DNA from: Procambarus clarkii
Lineage: Eukaryota > Arthropoda > Malacostraca > Decapoda > Cambaridae
DNA length: 64,000 nucleotides
Assembly (NCBI RefSeq): GCF_040958095.1
Contig: NC_091195.1
Coordinates: 29,211,459 to 29,275,458 of the forward strand
Direction of reading: 5' to 3'
In this document: positions 45,011 through 56,120 of the stretch, piece after piece
Position numbering within the stretch: the first letter of the stretch is position 1
How the letters are laid out: every line of letters starts with the position of its first letter
Position numbers and translations under genes: made by a program
The notes under the pieces: model-generated
Told to the model about the DNA's origin: nothing
Database searches by the model: none
What the model saw: only the letters and a program-made list of their open reading frames with translations

Positions 45011-46020
45011 ACTTATGCATTTATCTTCGGTTTAACACAACAGGCACCAGACACACGCTAGGCATCATACACACTAGGATAAAACAAACATTAGGCCAGA
45101 AGTCAGAAAAGAATTCAAAGAATTTTACTGGAAAGGCTTGCTGTTAGGAAAGGAAGTAATTGAGATGAATTAATGCACAGTATGTCAATTTTGTGAAATA
45201 TATGATAAAGGAACAAAAACATTTATACCAAAACAAAGATGCAGAACTAGGAAACAGGATTTGTTCAACTGAAATTTCAAGACGGACAGAGACCAAAAGA
45301 CACAAAAATGGAATCAATATACGAAGAGGCCAAACCCCCAAACATACCAGTAATACAAAGAGAAACAACTACACGGCAGTGAGGAGAGAGGCAGAAAGAA
45401 ATTTGGAAAAAAAGGAACAAACAAATGTAAAGTAGAACAAATCATATTCTATAAATACAGCAACAACCAATTGCAGGTAAAGGATAATATTCAGAGCTTT
45501 TAAATGCATGGATGGCGAAATACTCAAGAAATTTTTCACGACTTTTGTTAGACCAAAGTTGGAATATGCAGCGGTTGTATGGTGCCCATATCTTAAGAAG
45601 CACATAAACAAACTGGAAAAGGTGCAAAGACATGCTACTAAGTGGCTCCCAGAACTGAAGGACAAGAACTATGAGGAGAGGTTAGAGGCATTAAATATAC
45701 CAAATATACTACACAAATATATATACTACACATGCACAATAAACTACCCTACACAGGCTGAGTATGGTGTGTACAATAAATTATTAGCTAAAAGATAAGA
45801 CTGAGTTTGTATAAATGGGGTTAAGTCAGAGTGAGAAAATGTAAGTGGAGTGCCTAAAAACCCTGTCCTGGGACCTCTGTAATTCATAATATATACAAAT
45901 AATTTAGACTCAGGTTTGATCAGCAATATTTGAAAATTTCCAGATGATACAAAAGGGATTTTTTTCTGGATTCAGGATTATTTTTTTATGGCTGAAAGCA
46001 GGTTTTCAGCAATAAAAGAA
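45011..46020 (+). pseudogene. LINE-D RT fragments, rearranged
   Basis: The 45508-45798 frame has FVRPKLEYAAVVWCPYLKK, LEKVQRHATKWLPELKD and YEERLEALNIPN, the post-RT region. Further on, 45847-45960 reads VLGPL, IIYTNNLDSGLISN and PDDTKG, that is the RT palm that should precede it. The order is therefore inverted in the sequence, so these are two separate insertions or a rearranged copy. 45011-45480 holds weak matches only. Confidence 0.65.
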
Positions 46021-46059
46021 ATACAGTATTGCTGGAACAACCGTCGACATCTTCAAGAG

Positions 46060-46300
46060 AAAACCTGAACATCTTCAAGAAGTGAAGATGACCTTGAGAA
46101 GAAGTATAGGTTGGGAGAAGTATAGGTTAGGAATTGTCTCCAAAGAATTCTCAAAGAATTACTCGTTATTGCTATCCAAGATAATTAGACGAGCCAAAAC
46201 TAAATACTACGAAGATAAATTTACCCAAATAAAGAGTACCTTACCTAAAAATATGTATGTACCTTACGTAAATAAACATTTGATTTTGAAGTGCCGGACA
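46060..46300 (+). pseudogene. LINE-A linker fused to LINE-A tail
   Basis: KKYRLG, SKEFSKNYSLLLSKIIRRAK and TKYYEDKFTQIKS, followed at once by a tail-like ATGTATGTACCTTACGTAAA. The RT in between is missing, so this is an internal deletion or template-jump product. Confidence 0.7.
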
Positions 46301-46775
46301 AACAAGGCTGTGGTGGATATGTGGGCCTGAGGGGCCTGTCCAAGCAACAACCTGTTGGACCAAGCTCTCACATGTCAAGCCTGGCCTTGGAAGGGCTTGG
46401 TGAGTAGAACAACTACCAGAACCCTATAATGCATGTATCAAGGTGTCCAGGCAGTGAGCACCACATAATGCAGTGCAGTCCTGTAAGAATAAGCACAGTA
46501 AGTATGGGCATGGAGGGGGTGCAGCAGTGGCTTGTGAAGGGCTGGAGAGTAAATGGACATGCCCAGGGGTAAAAAGCATTAGGGTAACAGAACATAGCCC
46601 ATAAAAATAGTAATGACTGTGAATGAATAATTATATGAATGCAATAATACTTCATATCTCAATAGGAATACTAAGCAGGATGCAAGACAAGGTACTGGTG
46701 GTGATAGTGGTTGGTACAAGTCCTCACATCCCCACAGACACCAGTAACAGCCCTCACCTCCCAACACAGTACCCT
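46300..46775 (+). repeat. LINE 3-prime-tail-like segment and unassigned sequence
   Basis: The first 130 bp (GGCTGTGGTGGATATGTGGG, CCAAGCAACAACCTGTTGG, GGAAGGGCTTGGTGAGTAGA) resemble the end of LINE-E-like elements. The rest (to 46775) contains no recognisable coding sequence. Confidence 0.45.
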
Positions 46776-46899
46776 TGTAGCGAGTTAATCTTATACTCGC
46801 TTCATTATCTTATAGCATAACTAATTAACACTAATTACAGAAGCTACACAGGTGATACTTTGGTGTGAGTTGAGCGCACTGAGCGTCGGTATCGCTACA
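46776..46899. mobile_element. 124-bp TG...CA element with CCCT duplication
   Basis: Starts TGTAGCGAGTTAATCTTATA and ends GAGCGTCGGTATCGCTACA. It is flanked by CCCT on both sides (46772-46775, 46900-46903). The left half resembles the start of the Gypsy-1 LTR. The right half is the reverse complement of another part of the same LTR (CTCAGTGCGCTCAACTCACA). A rearranged mini solo LTR or a small inverted-repeat element. Confidence 0.6.
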
Positions 46900-46929
46900 C
46901 CCTTGTTCCTTAACAACCCTTTGGACCTT

Positions 46930-47150
46930 TATTACCGAAAAATAGAATCAATTAATATAATAAAATATAAAATATAAGTGCTTACTTACGATAATACTAT
47001 CGGTGGAACACAAAATCTTCTTCTTCTTGATAGTAGGTGCAGTTTGCATGAAGGGTTAGTCCTCGCCATGACTGAACTGACGACAAAATGGCCGCTGTGT
47101 TGATATGGCGTCAGATGACGCTGTGACGTCACAGGTGCGGGACGCTTTGC
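46930..47150 (-). promoter_or_regulatory. Promoter/first-exon relic related to the zinc-finger gene
   Basis: On the minus strand: palindromic CRE-type CTGTGACGTCACAG (47121-47134), YY1-like CAAAATGGCCGC (47084-47095), then an exon-like block with CTTCATGCAAACTGCACCTA coding MQTAPTIKKKK in one frame (like TQTAPVIKK of the zinc-finger gene), then a strong donor GTAAGT (46984-46989). The same order occurs at 63260-63445. A real but distant 3-prime exon cannot be excluded. Confidence 0.45.
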
Positions 47151-47154
47151 GCAA

Positions 47155-49583
47155 TTACTCCCTCGTACTTAAAAAGTACTACAGGTACTTTTTGGTTTTA
47201 TTTTTGAATATGGCAGAAGTTGGACAGCTTTTCAAATCATTATAAGGGAGTGAGTTCCATAGACTAGGTCCCTTTATTTACATAGAGTGTTTACATAGAT
47301 TAAGTTTGACTCTGGGGATATCAAAGAGATATTTATGTCTGGTGGGTCGTGGCCATGTGTTCTATTACATCTGTCCAGGAAGAGTTTCAGAACAGGGTTT
47401 GCAGTTAGAAAAAGGGCTTTATAAACGTAATTTACACAGGAGAATGTATGGAGTGAATTTGTTTAGCATGTTTAAGGATTTGAACAAGGGAGCTGTGTGT
47501 TGTCTGAAGGTAGAGTTAGTTATTGTCCTGATAGCAGATTTTTACTGGATGATGATGGGCTTGAGGTAGTTTGCAGAGGTTGAACCCCAAGCACAAACAC
47601 CATAAGAATGATAGGGATAGATAAGTGCATAATAGAGTGAGAGGAGAGCAGAGTAGGGTACATAATATCTGATCTTAAACAGTATACCAACTGTTTTAGA
47701 AACCTTTTTAGTTATGTGTTGTATATGGGTGCGGAAGTTGAGTCTCTTGTCTAAGTATAGGCTAAGAAACTTTCCATCATTTTTATTGCTAATGTTTACA
47801 TTATCTATCTGAAGCTGAATTGCATTTGTTGATTTGTTTCCAAATAAGATATAGTAGGTCTTTTCTATGTTTTGTGTGAGGTTTGTTGGTTGACATCCAC
47901 AAGTAGACTTTTTTTAATTAATTGTTTACAACATTATTTAACAGGAGTGGGTTGGGGTCAGAGTAGATGAGTAGTATCATCAGCCAACAATATAGGTTTA
48001 AGTATGTTAGAGACATTAGGGAGATCATTGATGTATATAAGAAAGAGGAGGGTCCTAGGATGCTGCTCTGTGGCACCTTTACGGTAATTAAGTGGTAGAG
48101 TGGGAGAGGTTATATCATTGATGGCTTCATATTGGTGTCTGTTACTAAGATAGGATCGGATATAGTTTAGGGCAAGGCCACGGATTCCATAATGGTGGAA
48201 TTTAAGTAAGAGGTAGTTATGGTTAACAGTATCAAAGGCCTTTCTCAGGCCGATGAAGAGTTCAATTGGAAACTCACTTTTGTCAAGGGCTGAGAAGATT
48301 AAGTCAAGCAGACTAACAATAGCATCATTGGTACTCTTTTGGGAGCGGAAGCCAAACTGACAGGGACTTAGTATATTGAATTTTACAAGATTGGAGTAGA
48401 GCTGTTTGTAAAAAAAAAAAAAAATATTTTTGATAATATAGGTAGATTCGATATGGGTCTGTAATTATTTATGTCTGCCGTGTTACCTCCTTTATGAACT
48501 GGCGTTACTCTTGCTTTTTTAAGGATATCAGGGAAGGTATGACACTCTAGGGATTTGTTGAACAGCAGTGCTATGGATGGTGCAAGGGCATGGGAGGCAC
48601 GCCTGTGTACCATCGATGGTATTTCACTAATGTTCCCAGCTTTGGTTTTTAGCGAGTGAATGATGGACACAACATCTGTAGGGCTGACCGGAGAGAGGAG
48701 AAGAGAGTTTGGATAGCTGCGTGAAAGATATGTGGTAACATATGTCTGAGTCTCTGGGATTTTTCGGGCAAGGTGAGCACCAAACGATGAAAAGAAGCTA
48801 TTGAATTCAGTTGCTGTTTCAAGATCTGTGGCAGGTGTATAACCATCCTTGGAGATTTTTATCTTATTATGTAAATGTTGTTTAGCTCCTAGGATGGCAG
48901 AGATGGCTCTCCATGTGCTTTTTATGTTGCCTTTTGCTTCTTTGAATCTATTCTCGTAATAGGAACGCTTTGCTCTTATTATACTGGTAAGCACTGATGA
49001 GTACCTCTTAACTACTTCTTTTCCAACTAGGCCAATCCTAAGTTTTTTTTTCATATTCATGTTTCTTGTCGATTGCTTTAAGTATGCCATTAGTGAGCCA
49101 GGGATTATTTAACCTTTTTGCCAGTTACTTGCTTGGTGAGGAGAGGACAATAAGTATTGTAAAGGCTTTAAATTTTGAAAAGAGGCTAGTTAACGAATTA
49201 TTATCCTGTGTATTGATAAATTTAGATTCCCAGTTTACATTGTGGAGGGCATTTGTGAGATTGCCTATTGCCGCTTCACATTGTAACCTAAAGGTAATTT
49301 TCTTGTTACCTGGTGGTGTTATGGCCATGTTCGCTACAAGGAAGGTAGGATAGTGGTCAGTTGTTCTGTCAGTGATTATACTTTATGTAAGAGGAGCTGT
49401 TATGTTGGTCCATCAGTGATCCAGGGTAGTCGCAGATGTTTGAGTGACTCGGGTGGGCCTGGTGATTGCGGGGATGAGCATACAGGAATTCATGCTGTTG
49501 AGGAAATAGTCTACTTGAGGGTTATTTTGTAGCCCTAGGTCAATATTGAAATCACCTCTGAGAACTATGTGATTTTTGTTGAG
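47155..49583 (-). mobile_element. LINE-A2 copy, 5-prime truncated
   Basis: A diverged relative of LINE-A on the minus strand. It starts in the endonuclease (LRGDFNIDLG, ITRPTRVTQTSATTLDH at 49413-49583), passes the linker and RT start (48383-49090: SILGAKQHLHNKIK, FNSFFSSFGAHLARKIPE, KARVTPVHKGGNTADINNYR), and has degraded RT and C-terminal parts to 47155. A poly-A-type run (48411-48424) breaks the RT. Confidence 0.75.
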
Positions 49584-49890
49584 ATTATTGTTTATGATAA
49601 GGTTCCTCAAGTTGTTATTGTATTTGTGTCTAGCTTCAGACACAAGCATGTTACAGTTATGTCTTAAAGAGTTGAGAGCAATTAAGGATGATAAAGAGTC
49701 ACTTACAATTAATGTATCAAGTTTGGATACTTGTACGCATTTCAGTGCAAGGAGCAAGGCAAATAGTTCAGTCTGAAGGGTAGAGGCCCAGTTGTTTATA
49801 CGGACTCCCCACTCAAAATATTAGTCATATCCTATTGCCAGGACAACTGCACTTCCAGCTGCACCCGTTGGGCGCTGTAGGAAACCTTCA
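49584..49890 (-). pseudogene. I-B RNase H N-terminal fragment
   Basis: Minus strand: GAAGSAVVLAIGYD, EWGVRINNWASTLQTELFAL, SKLDTLIVSDSLSSLIALNS and EARHKYNN. It then joins LINE-A2 in the same frame. On its other side LINE-A (49890-53056) is inserted between this piece and the I-B RT at 53085. Confidence 0.75.
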
Positions 49891-52800
49891 GTGTATATAA
49901 ATAAATAAAATAAATATGTTTATTCAGGTAAGGTACATACATACAAGTGATGTTACATTAATGGATTGATATATAGATAGAGCTAGTACATACAATGCCT
50001 AAAGCCACTATTACGCAATGCGTTTCGGGCAAGAAAAACATTAATATCTAGAACTTAATACTAATTGAGCATAAAGAATAAAAAGTGTTGAAAACAAATA
50101 CAAATAAAGATAAAAAAAGGGGGAACATGACTGAAAAAGCAGCACAAATACAATAGGTTGACAAACAGTGTTGATTAAAAAAATAATAATAATAATAAAA
50201 TAAAATAACAGACATGGGTTGACAATAAAGGAGTGAGGTGGGTTACAGGGAATTTATTAGGTAGTGTATAGTTTTTATCTTAAACTGGTTGAGAGAGGTA
50301 CAGTCTTTAACATGGTTGGGAAGGTCATTCCACATTCTGGGTCCCTTGATTTGTAGAGCATTTCTAGTTTGATTAAGTCGTACTCTAGGAATATCAAAAC
50401 TGTATTTATTCCTGGTGTGGTGCTCATGGGTTCTGTTACAACCTTCAATGAAGCTTTTGAGGTCAGGATTGGCATTACAGTTCAGCGTTTTATATATGTA
50501 TAATACACAAGAGAGAATGTGCAGTGACTTAATATCTAACATATTCAGAGATTTGAGTAAGGGTACCGAGTGCTGTCTGGGGCCAGAGTTGGATATTGTC
50601 CTAATAGCAGCTTTGTGTTGGGTAATGAGAGGACGTAAATGATTTTGGGTAGTAGAACCCCAAGCACAAATACCATAGTTGAGGTATGGATAGATGAGGG
50701 AGTAATAGAGAGTAACCAGGGCAGGGCGGGGTACATAATATCTGATCTTAGAAAGAATGCCCACAGTTTTTGAAACTTTTTTTGATATATTTAGAATGTG
50801 ACCCTGGAAATTCAGCTTGTGGTCGATGAGAACGCCAAGGAATTTGCCATCTAATTTGTTACAAATTTGGGTATTGTTTATTTTGAGATTTATCTGATTA
50901 GAGGATTTATTGCCAAACAGAATATAAAACGTTTTGTCAATGTTAAGGGTGAGTTTGTTGGCAGTTAGCCAAAGATGGACTTTCTCTAGCTCAGTATTTA
51001 CTGTGGCATTTAGAGCAAGGGGGTCAGGACTGGAGTAAATGAAGGTTGTGTCGTCAGCAAATAGAATTGGTTTGAGGTGTTGGGAGGCATTTGGAAGGTC
51101 ATTAATGTAGATGAGAAAGAGGAGAGGGCCAAGTATGCTGCCCTGAGGAACACCAATGTTGATGGGTAGGGTGGGAGAAATTGTATTATTCACAGAAACA
51201 TACTGGAGCCTGTCAGTAAGATAAGATTTGAGGTAATGCAGGGAGTGTCCTCTGACTCCATAATGATGTAATTTAAGAAGAAGGTTTTGATGGTTGACAG
51301 TGTCAAAAGCCTTACGCAGGTCCACAAATAACCCAACAGGAAACTCCTTTTTATCAAGAGCTGCGTGAATTAAGTTAATCATACTAATAAGTGCATCGTT
51401 AGTGCTTTTTTTGGGTCTGAAGCCATATTGACAAGAGCTAAGTATATTGTGTTTGGCTAGAAAAGAGTAAAGCTGCTTGTAGATTAGCTTTTCGAATATT
51501 TTTGACAAGTTAGGCAGGATTGATATAGGTCTGTAGTTGTTAACATCAGTGAGATCACCACATTTGTAGACAGGGGTTACCCTTGCTTTTTTTAGAATGT
51601 CAGGAAAGGTTTGGAGTTCAAGTGACTTGTTGAAGAGCAATGCAATAGCAGGGGCTAGAGATCTGGAGGCTTTTTTGTAAATTAAAGTTGGTATCTCCTC
51701 GAGGGCACTAGACTTGGTTTTAAGGGAAAGGATTATTTCATTGACATCAGTGGAACTAGTAGGCTTTAGGTACAGAGACTGTGGATAGTTACCTGTAAGA
51801 TAGTCCTTAACATCAGTACAGGAAGATGGAATATCATTTGCAAGGGATGACCCAATGGAAGAGAAGAACCTATTGAACTCAATAGCAGAATCAGAGGCTG
51901 AAAGCTGACCAACGTTATTGGAAAGGAGTGTTGGTTTGTTATTTAAAATCTTCTTTGATCCCAATATTTGTGAAATTGTGCTCCAAGTTTTTTTAATGTT
52001 GCTCTTTATTTGGGTAAATTTATCTTCATAGTATTTAGTTTTAGCTCGTCTAATTATTTTAGATAGCAATAACGAGTAATTCTTTGAGAATTCTTTGGAG
52101 ACTGTTCCTAGCCTATACTTCTTCTCAAGGTCGTGTTTTTTGTTAATGGATTTAAGTATTCCCTTTGTAAGCCAAGGATTGTTAAGTCTTTTGCTTGTGA
52201 CTTGTTTTGTAAGCATAGGACAGTGGGTGTTATAAAGGCTAAGAGTTGTTTGTAGAAAAGATTTCACTGCTAGGTTGATGTCCCCTATGTTACCTAACTC
52301 GGACTCCCAGTTGACATTATCAGCAGCAGTTATAAAATTGTTTATAGCAGTTTCATTGTGCAGCCTAAAGCTTAACTCCCTTGTCTCTAGAGGTGGTTTG
52401 CTAATGTTAGTTAAGAGAAATGTGGGGTAATGGTCTGTAGTGCTATCGGTGATTATACCTGAAGTAAGCGGAGAGGTTAAGTTGGTCCAGATGTGATCTA
52501 GAGTCGTAGCAGTACTATCAGTGATTCTAGTTGGTCTAGTGATTAAGGGTATGAGGAAACAGGAATTCATACAGTTGAGGAAGCTAACAGCAGTAGGGTG
52601 TTCAGGCTCGCAGAGGTCAATATTAAAGTCCCCTGCGATAATTAGATGGTTTTTGTTCAATCTGTTATCTAGTATTAGATTTCTAAGGTTTGAGTTGAAT
52701 TCAGACACATCAGTGTTAGGAATTCTATAGACTGCACCCACAGACAGGACAGACTCGGCACCCTTGACTCTGAAACTGGCGAAGATATACTCCCCACAGC

Positions 52801-53056
52801 AGTCTCTAGTTCTAATTATTTTTAAGCATGTTAGTTCTTGGTGGTAGTAAAGAGCAGTACCACCACCTCTCTGCATTTGACGACAGTTGTGAATTGCCGA
52901 GTAGTTAGGCATGTTAAAGAGTTGAGTATTATCCTCTTTCAACCACGTTTCAGTAAGTATAATAAAAGAGAATTTGTTGTCAATAGTTTCAATCAAGGCA
53001 CTAACATCATCGAAGTGTTTACCTAGGGATCTAACGTTCAAGTTGATTACAGAGTT
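49890..53056 (-). mobile_element. LINE-A, best copy, nearly complete ORF2
   Basis: Minus strand, inserted into the I-B linker. The 5-prime end is near 53056; a 20-odd-bp direct repeat (ATCAAATCATATCAACT) marks the junction. It ends at about 49890 with an AAATAAAT-type tail. The 5-prime UTR and about the first 40 codons known from 56.9 kb (FTAHDVNNVLTHNHNISVIN) are missing. Confidence 0.9.
50243..53041 (-). CDS. LINE-A ORF2: APE endonuclease and reverse transcriptase, intact
   Basis: 932 residues without a stop. Endonuclease, residues 1-220: NVRSLGKHFDD, LTETWLKED, GGGTALYYHQ, IAGDFNIDL and STTDHYPTFL. Linker to about residue 480. RT: YKCGDLTDVNNYRPISILPN, QYGFRPKKSTNDAL, LFVDLRKAFDTVNH, GVPQGSILGPLLFLIYIND and the catalytic FADDTTFIYS. 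The post-RT region includes KFLGVLIDHKLNFQGHIL and LNYGICAWGS; the C-terminus is GPRMWNDLPNHVKD. No RNase H. The copy starts at an internal Met (N-terminus truncated), so it probably cannot retrotranspose alone. A CR1/L2-like clade is suggested by the C-terminus. Confidence 0.92.
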   Translation of the reverse strand: MNVRSLGKHFDDVSALIETIDNKFSFIILTETWLKEDNTQLFNMPNYSAIHNCRQMQRGGGTALYYHQELTCLKIIRTRDCCGEYIFASFRVKGAESVLSVGAVYRIPNTDVSEFNSNLRNLILDNRLNKNHLIIAGDFNIDLCEPEHPTAVSFLNCMNSCFLIPLITRPTRITDSTATTLDHIWTNLTSPLTSGIITDSTTDHYPTFLLTNISKPPLETRELSFRLHNETAINNFITAADNVNWESELGNIGDINLAVKSFLQTTLSLYNTHCPMLTKQVTSKRLNNPWLTKGILKSINKKHDLEKKYRLGTVSKEFSKNYSLLLSKIIRRAKTKYYEDKFTQIKSNIKKTWSTISQILGSKKILNNKPTLLSNNVGQLSASDSAIEFNRFFSSIGSSLANDIPSSCTDVKDYLTGNYPQSLYLKPTSSTDVNEIILSLKTKSSALEEIPTLIYKKASRSLAPAIALLFNKSLELQTFPDILKKARVTPVYKCGDLTDVNNYRPISILPNLSKIFEKLIYKQLYSFLAKHNILSSCQYGFRPKKSTNDALISMINLIHAALDKKEFPVGLFVDLRKAFDTVNHQNLLLKLHHYGVRGHSLHYLKSYLTDRLQYVSVNNTISPTLPINIGVPQGSILGPLLFLIYINDLPNASQHLKPILFADDTTFIYSSPDPLALNATVNTELEKVHLWLTANKLTLNIDKTFYILFGNKSSNQINLKINNTQICNKLDGKFLGVLIDHKLNFQGHILNISKKVSKTVGILSKIRYYVPRPALVTLYYSLIYPYLNYGICAWGSTTQNHLRPLITQHKAAIRTISNSGPRQHSVPLLKSLNMLDIKSLHILSCVLYIYKTLNCNANPDLKSFIEGCNRTHEHHTRNKYSFDIPRVRLNQTRNALQIKGPRMWNDLPNHVKDCTSLNQFKIKTIHYLINSL

Positions 53057-53084
53057 GATATGATTTGATAATTACAGATTACAA

Positions 53085-53578
53085 GTTGATATGATTTGAG
53101 AGAGAGAATGCTCTGTGGACAGAGCATCAATATGGCTTAAGACGTTGAGCTTTGCCTCAAAACAAAGCTGGGACTGATCTCTAATTTGCTCCTTTGATGG
53201 AAAGGGAGGGATTAAAATTGAAAAGGGTGTAATTTCCTACAGTGCAGGAAAGTGCTATTGTTGTCTCTCTTGGTACAAATTATAAATCTGATACTTTCTG
53301 AGTTCAGTTCCAATTTTATTTATCTATTTGAAACAATGTTTACATTCAATAAAGAAATTCTGGAGGGCTTCTGTGCAACGGTTAGGATGAGCTAGCCTAA
53401 GCATTTTTATACCAATTTGACAGTTATTTTCAGTAACACGATAAACAACGCTCGGAATATTAAGTTCCTTTCTCATATTAAGTATCTTTGTGGTACGAAG
53501 GCACCCAAGGATTATCCTCAAGGCTTCGTTCTGCAATTTTTCAAGCCCTCCAAGCTTTCTTTCAGGATGCCTTAAAGT
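53085..53578 (-). pseudogene. I-B RT C-terminal fragment
   Basis: Minus strand: LEKLQNEALRIILGCLRTTK, MRKELNIPSVVYRVTE, IGIKMLRLAHPNRCTEALQN, then the linker to SQIIY where LINE-A was inserted. Its other end abuts the 3-prime UTR of another I-B piece. Confidence 0.8.
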
Positions 53579-54235
53579 TAGTTTAGTTCATTTATTATGC
53601 ACCCCATACCCATCTTGTGGGCGGAAGTGGAAAGGGTTACAGAGGCACATAATGGGCTCAGGGACTGAACCCCACAATTCATTTAGCTAAGCAAGTTACA
53701 ATCTTGATGAGCTAGTTACAAAATTCAGTATAAGTCGTCACATCAACAATGGGTTCGAGATCGATCACAAGTACAGTTTCTAAATTAAGCAACTGACATA
53801 TGTGGAGAGCTAGTATCACAATTGATATGTTTGTCCTGCACACCGCTCCCCATCCAGTGGGCAGCGGTGGATAGGTTACAATCACTTAGTTACTACTTAC
53901 AGTTAGCAAACTGGGGATATTTGGCTAAAATTTCTGGTACCAGATCATTTTGAATGAAATATTGACACATCGTTGGTACATTGGTTATAGAATTGTCTCT
54001 GAATTCACTATCACATAGTGACGGAGGGGTGTGCAAATAATTTTGTTGACAGTTAACATTTGGTCAGGTCTACATCGGCAGATAATGAGAATTCCCAGAA
54101 ATACTTGTAACCGAGTCTAAGCCGAGCAGTAGTAACATCTAGAAGTCTGCTGATTTTATTGGATGAACCATAGATGTGTGGCTCCTTTTGCATAATAGTA
54201 TTGAACGAAAGTTAATCTCCCCAAACACTTTCGCG
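53579..54235 (-). pseudogene. I-B C-terminus and 3-prime UTR
   Basis: Minus strand: SSNKISRLLDVTT, LPEILAKYPQFAN-like end, then a UTR with GTGGGGTTCAGTCCCTGAGC and CCCACAAGATGGGTATGGGG, ending GGTGCATAATAAATGAACT. Same as 15535-16000, inverted. Confidence 0.7.
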
Positions 54236-55990
54236 TTTTGGGCAAGTTACCCCTCCACTCTCTCCATTTTTTTTTGGACATTCCCTGGTAGTAAGCGGAA
54301 ATACTGAAAAGTGTATACTCTTTTCAACTTTGTCACCTTAATTCTCGTCCTATGTCTTTCATTTTGGTATCAATGCGTTCGCAATAGAATTCCCAACAGA
54401 ACTATGTGCATACAATGTCAAAGAGAGCAGCGCGCTCCACCCGCCGACAAGATGAATGTAGGCCAAGGGTACCAGAAAAAGAAAGCTGAGCCACCCTCAG
54501 GCAACTCTCATTACATTAGAGAGCGTGATAATACTGAAAAGTGTATACCCTTTTCAACTTTGTTACCTCAATTCTCATCCTAGATTTTTCAATTTGGCAT
54601 CAATGTGTTCGCAATAGAATTCTCTACAGGACTAAAGGAATATAAACTCCAAAAGCCCGGCTTACCATCCGCAACAAACAGAGTAAGCGAGAGTGTGTTA
54701 CCAGGGAGCGCACAAGAGCGATAAAATGTATACACTCTTTCATTTTGGTCACCCCAATTGTCATCCTAGGTCTTTCATTTTGGTATCAATGTGTTAGCAA
54801 TAGAATTATCTACAGGTTTAAATGCATATAAACTCCAAAAGCAAGGTGTACCATCCGCACAAAACAGAGAAAGTGAGAGAAAGTAACCCGGGAGCACTCT
54901 AGTGCAATGTAATGGGAACACTCTTTTCACTTTGGTTACCTCAATTCTCGTCATATGTCTTTCATTTTGGTATCAATGTGTTCGCAATTGTATCTGCTGG
55001 CATTTACCCTTTGCTTGGATCTGAAGGGTTTTAGGCTCACCACGATGCAATCTGATAGTACCACACGTGTGTATACCTATCTTCAAGCAGCAATTCACTC
55101 ATTCAAACCGACTTATAATAGTTATCCATATATAAATGGTAATCTTTGTTCTACCTGTTAACCTGTCATATGAAGAAAGATTGTCAAAGCTTATATTACA
55201 TTCTCTAGAAAAGCAAAGAATTAGGAGTGACATATGGTAGAGGTGCACAATGGGATGAATGGACATAACAAAGGGGACATTAATGGGGTATTAAAAGTAG
55301 CAACACAAGACAGAACTCGAAACAAAGTGTAAAAATTGGAAAAATTTAGATTTAGGAAAGAACTGCATGAGTAAATACACTGGGTTTGTACCTTAAGGTT
55401 CATGTATGCAATATTACAGAGTTCCAGTTAACTCCCATGCATGCAATTAATTTATGTTATGTTTATGTTTTTTATGTTAAAATGTTTTTGTTGATTTGTT
55501 TGTATATTTTCATAAGTAAAGCATGCTTACCGTCTTATTCCAAGTTTTATGATAACTTTACAAGGTTTAAAACATAAAGTTCAATATATATTCTGGTTTT
55601 CATACAGGAATTATACGTTAATATAACATCATAATAACGTAATGATGTCGTGTAAATAACGTTATACTGACGTCATATAAATGTTATATTTATGCTATAA
55701 GAACGTAAATTGGATAGCTTTACAGAAAGTAAACAAAAAAAACTAAATGTTGACTGAAAATTATTTATTCTTAAATATAAAGCATGAAAACATTATAATA
55801 CCATAGCATTCACTATTATTTTTAAATTTTTACATAAATCTTAAAAAATTGTGTCTCAAGAATATATGTTTTTAGTTATATCCTTTGGTTTTAAGAATGT
55901 CAGATATACTATTTATGTCAAAAGTTACAGTATTACCTTTGTGGCACCATTTAAAAACGTCCACAAACGTTCTGTGTTTGCTGGGCTCCA
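53706..55990 (-). mobile_element. Inverted copy of the TIR-1 left arm
   Basis: This mirrors 13746-16000: TIR-1 end (GTTTGCTGGG at 55980-55989), AACGT-rich part, the four-unit tandem array and the I-B fragment. Short peptides translated from both arms are identical over 60 residues, so the copies are recent. The other TIR end is not seen here. Confidence 0.8.
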
Positions 55991-56120
55991 TTGTACCCCT
56001 GGCTTTGCCTGTCTCAAAATGCAAATTATTACTTACAGTGTACCTGAGAGTACCTGTAAGCCCCTTGTAAGCTGCCTCATTTTTCTTTTTCTTTTTTTTG
56101 TTCATTTTGTGTTTGTTTTG
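55991..56120. other. Short spacer
   Basis: A T/C-rich stretch (TTTTTCTTTTTCTTTTTTTT) between TIR-1 and a LINE-A tail. Nothing recognised. Confidence 0.5.
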
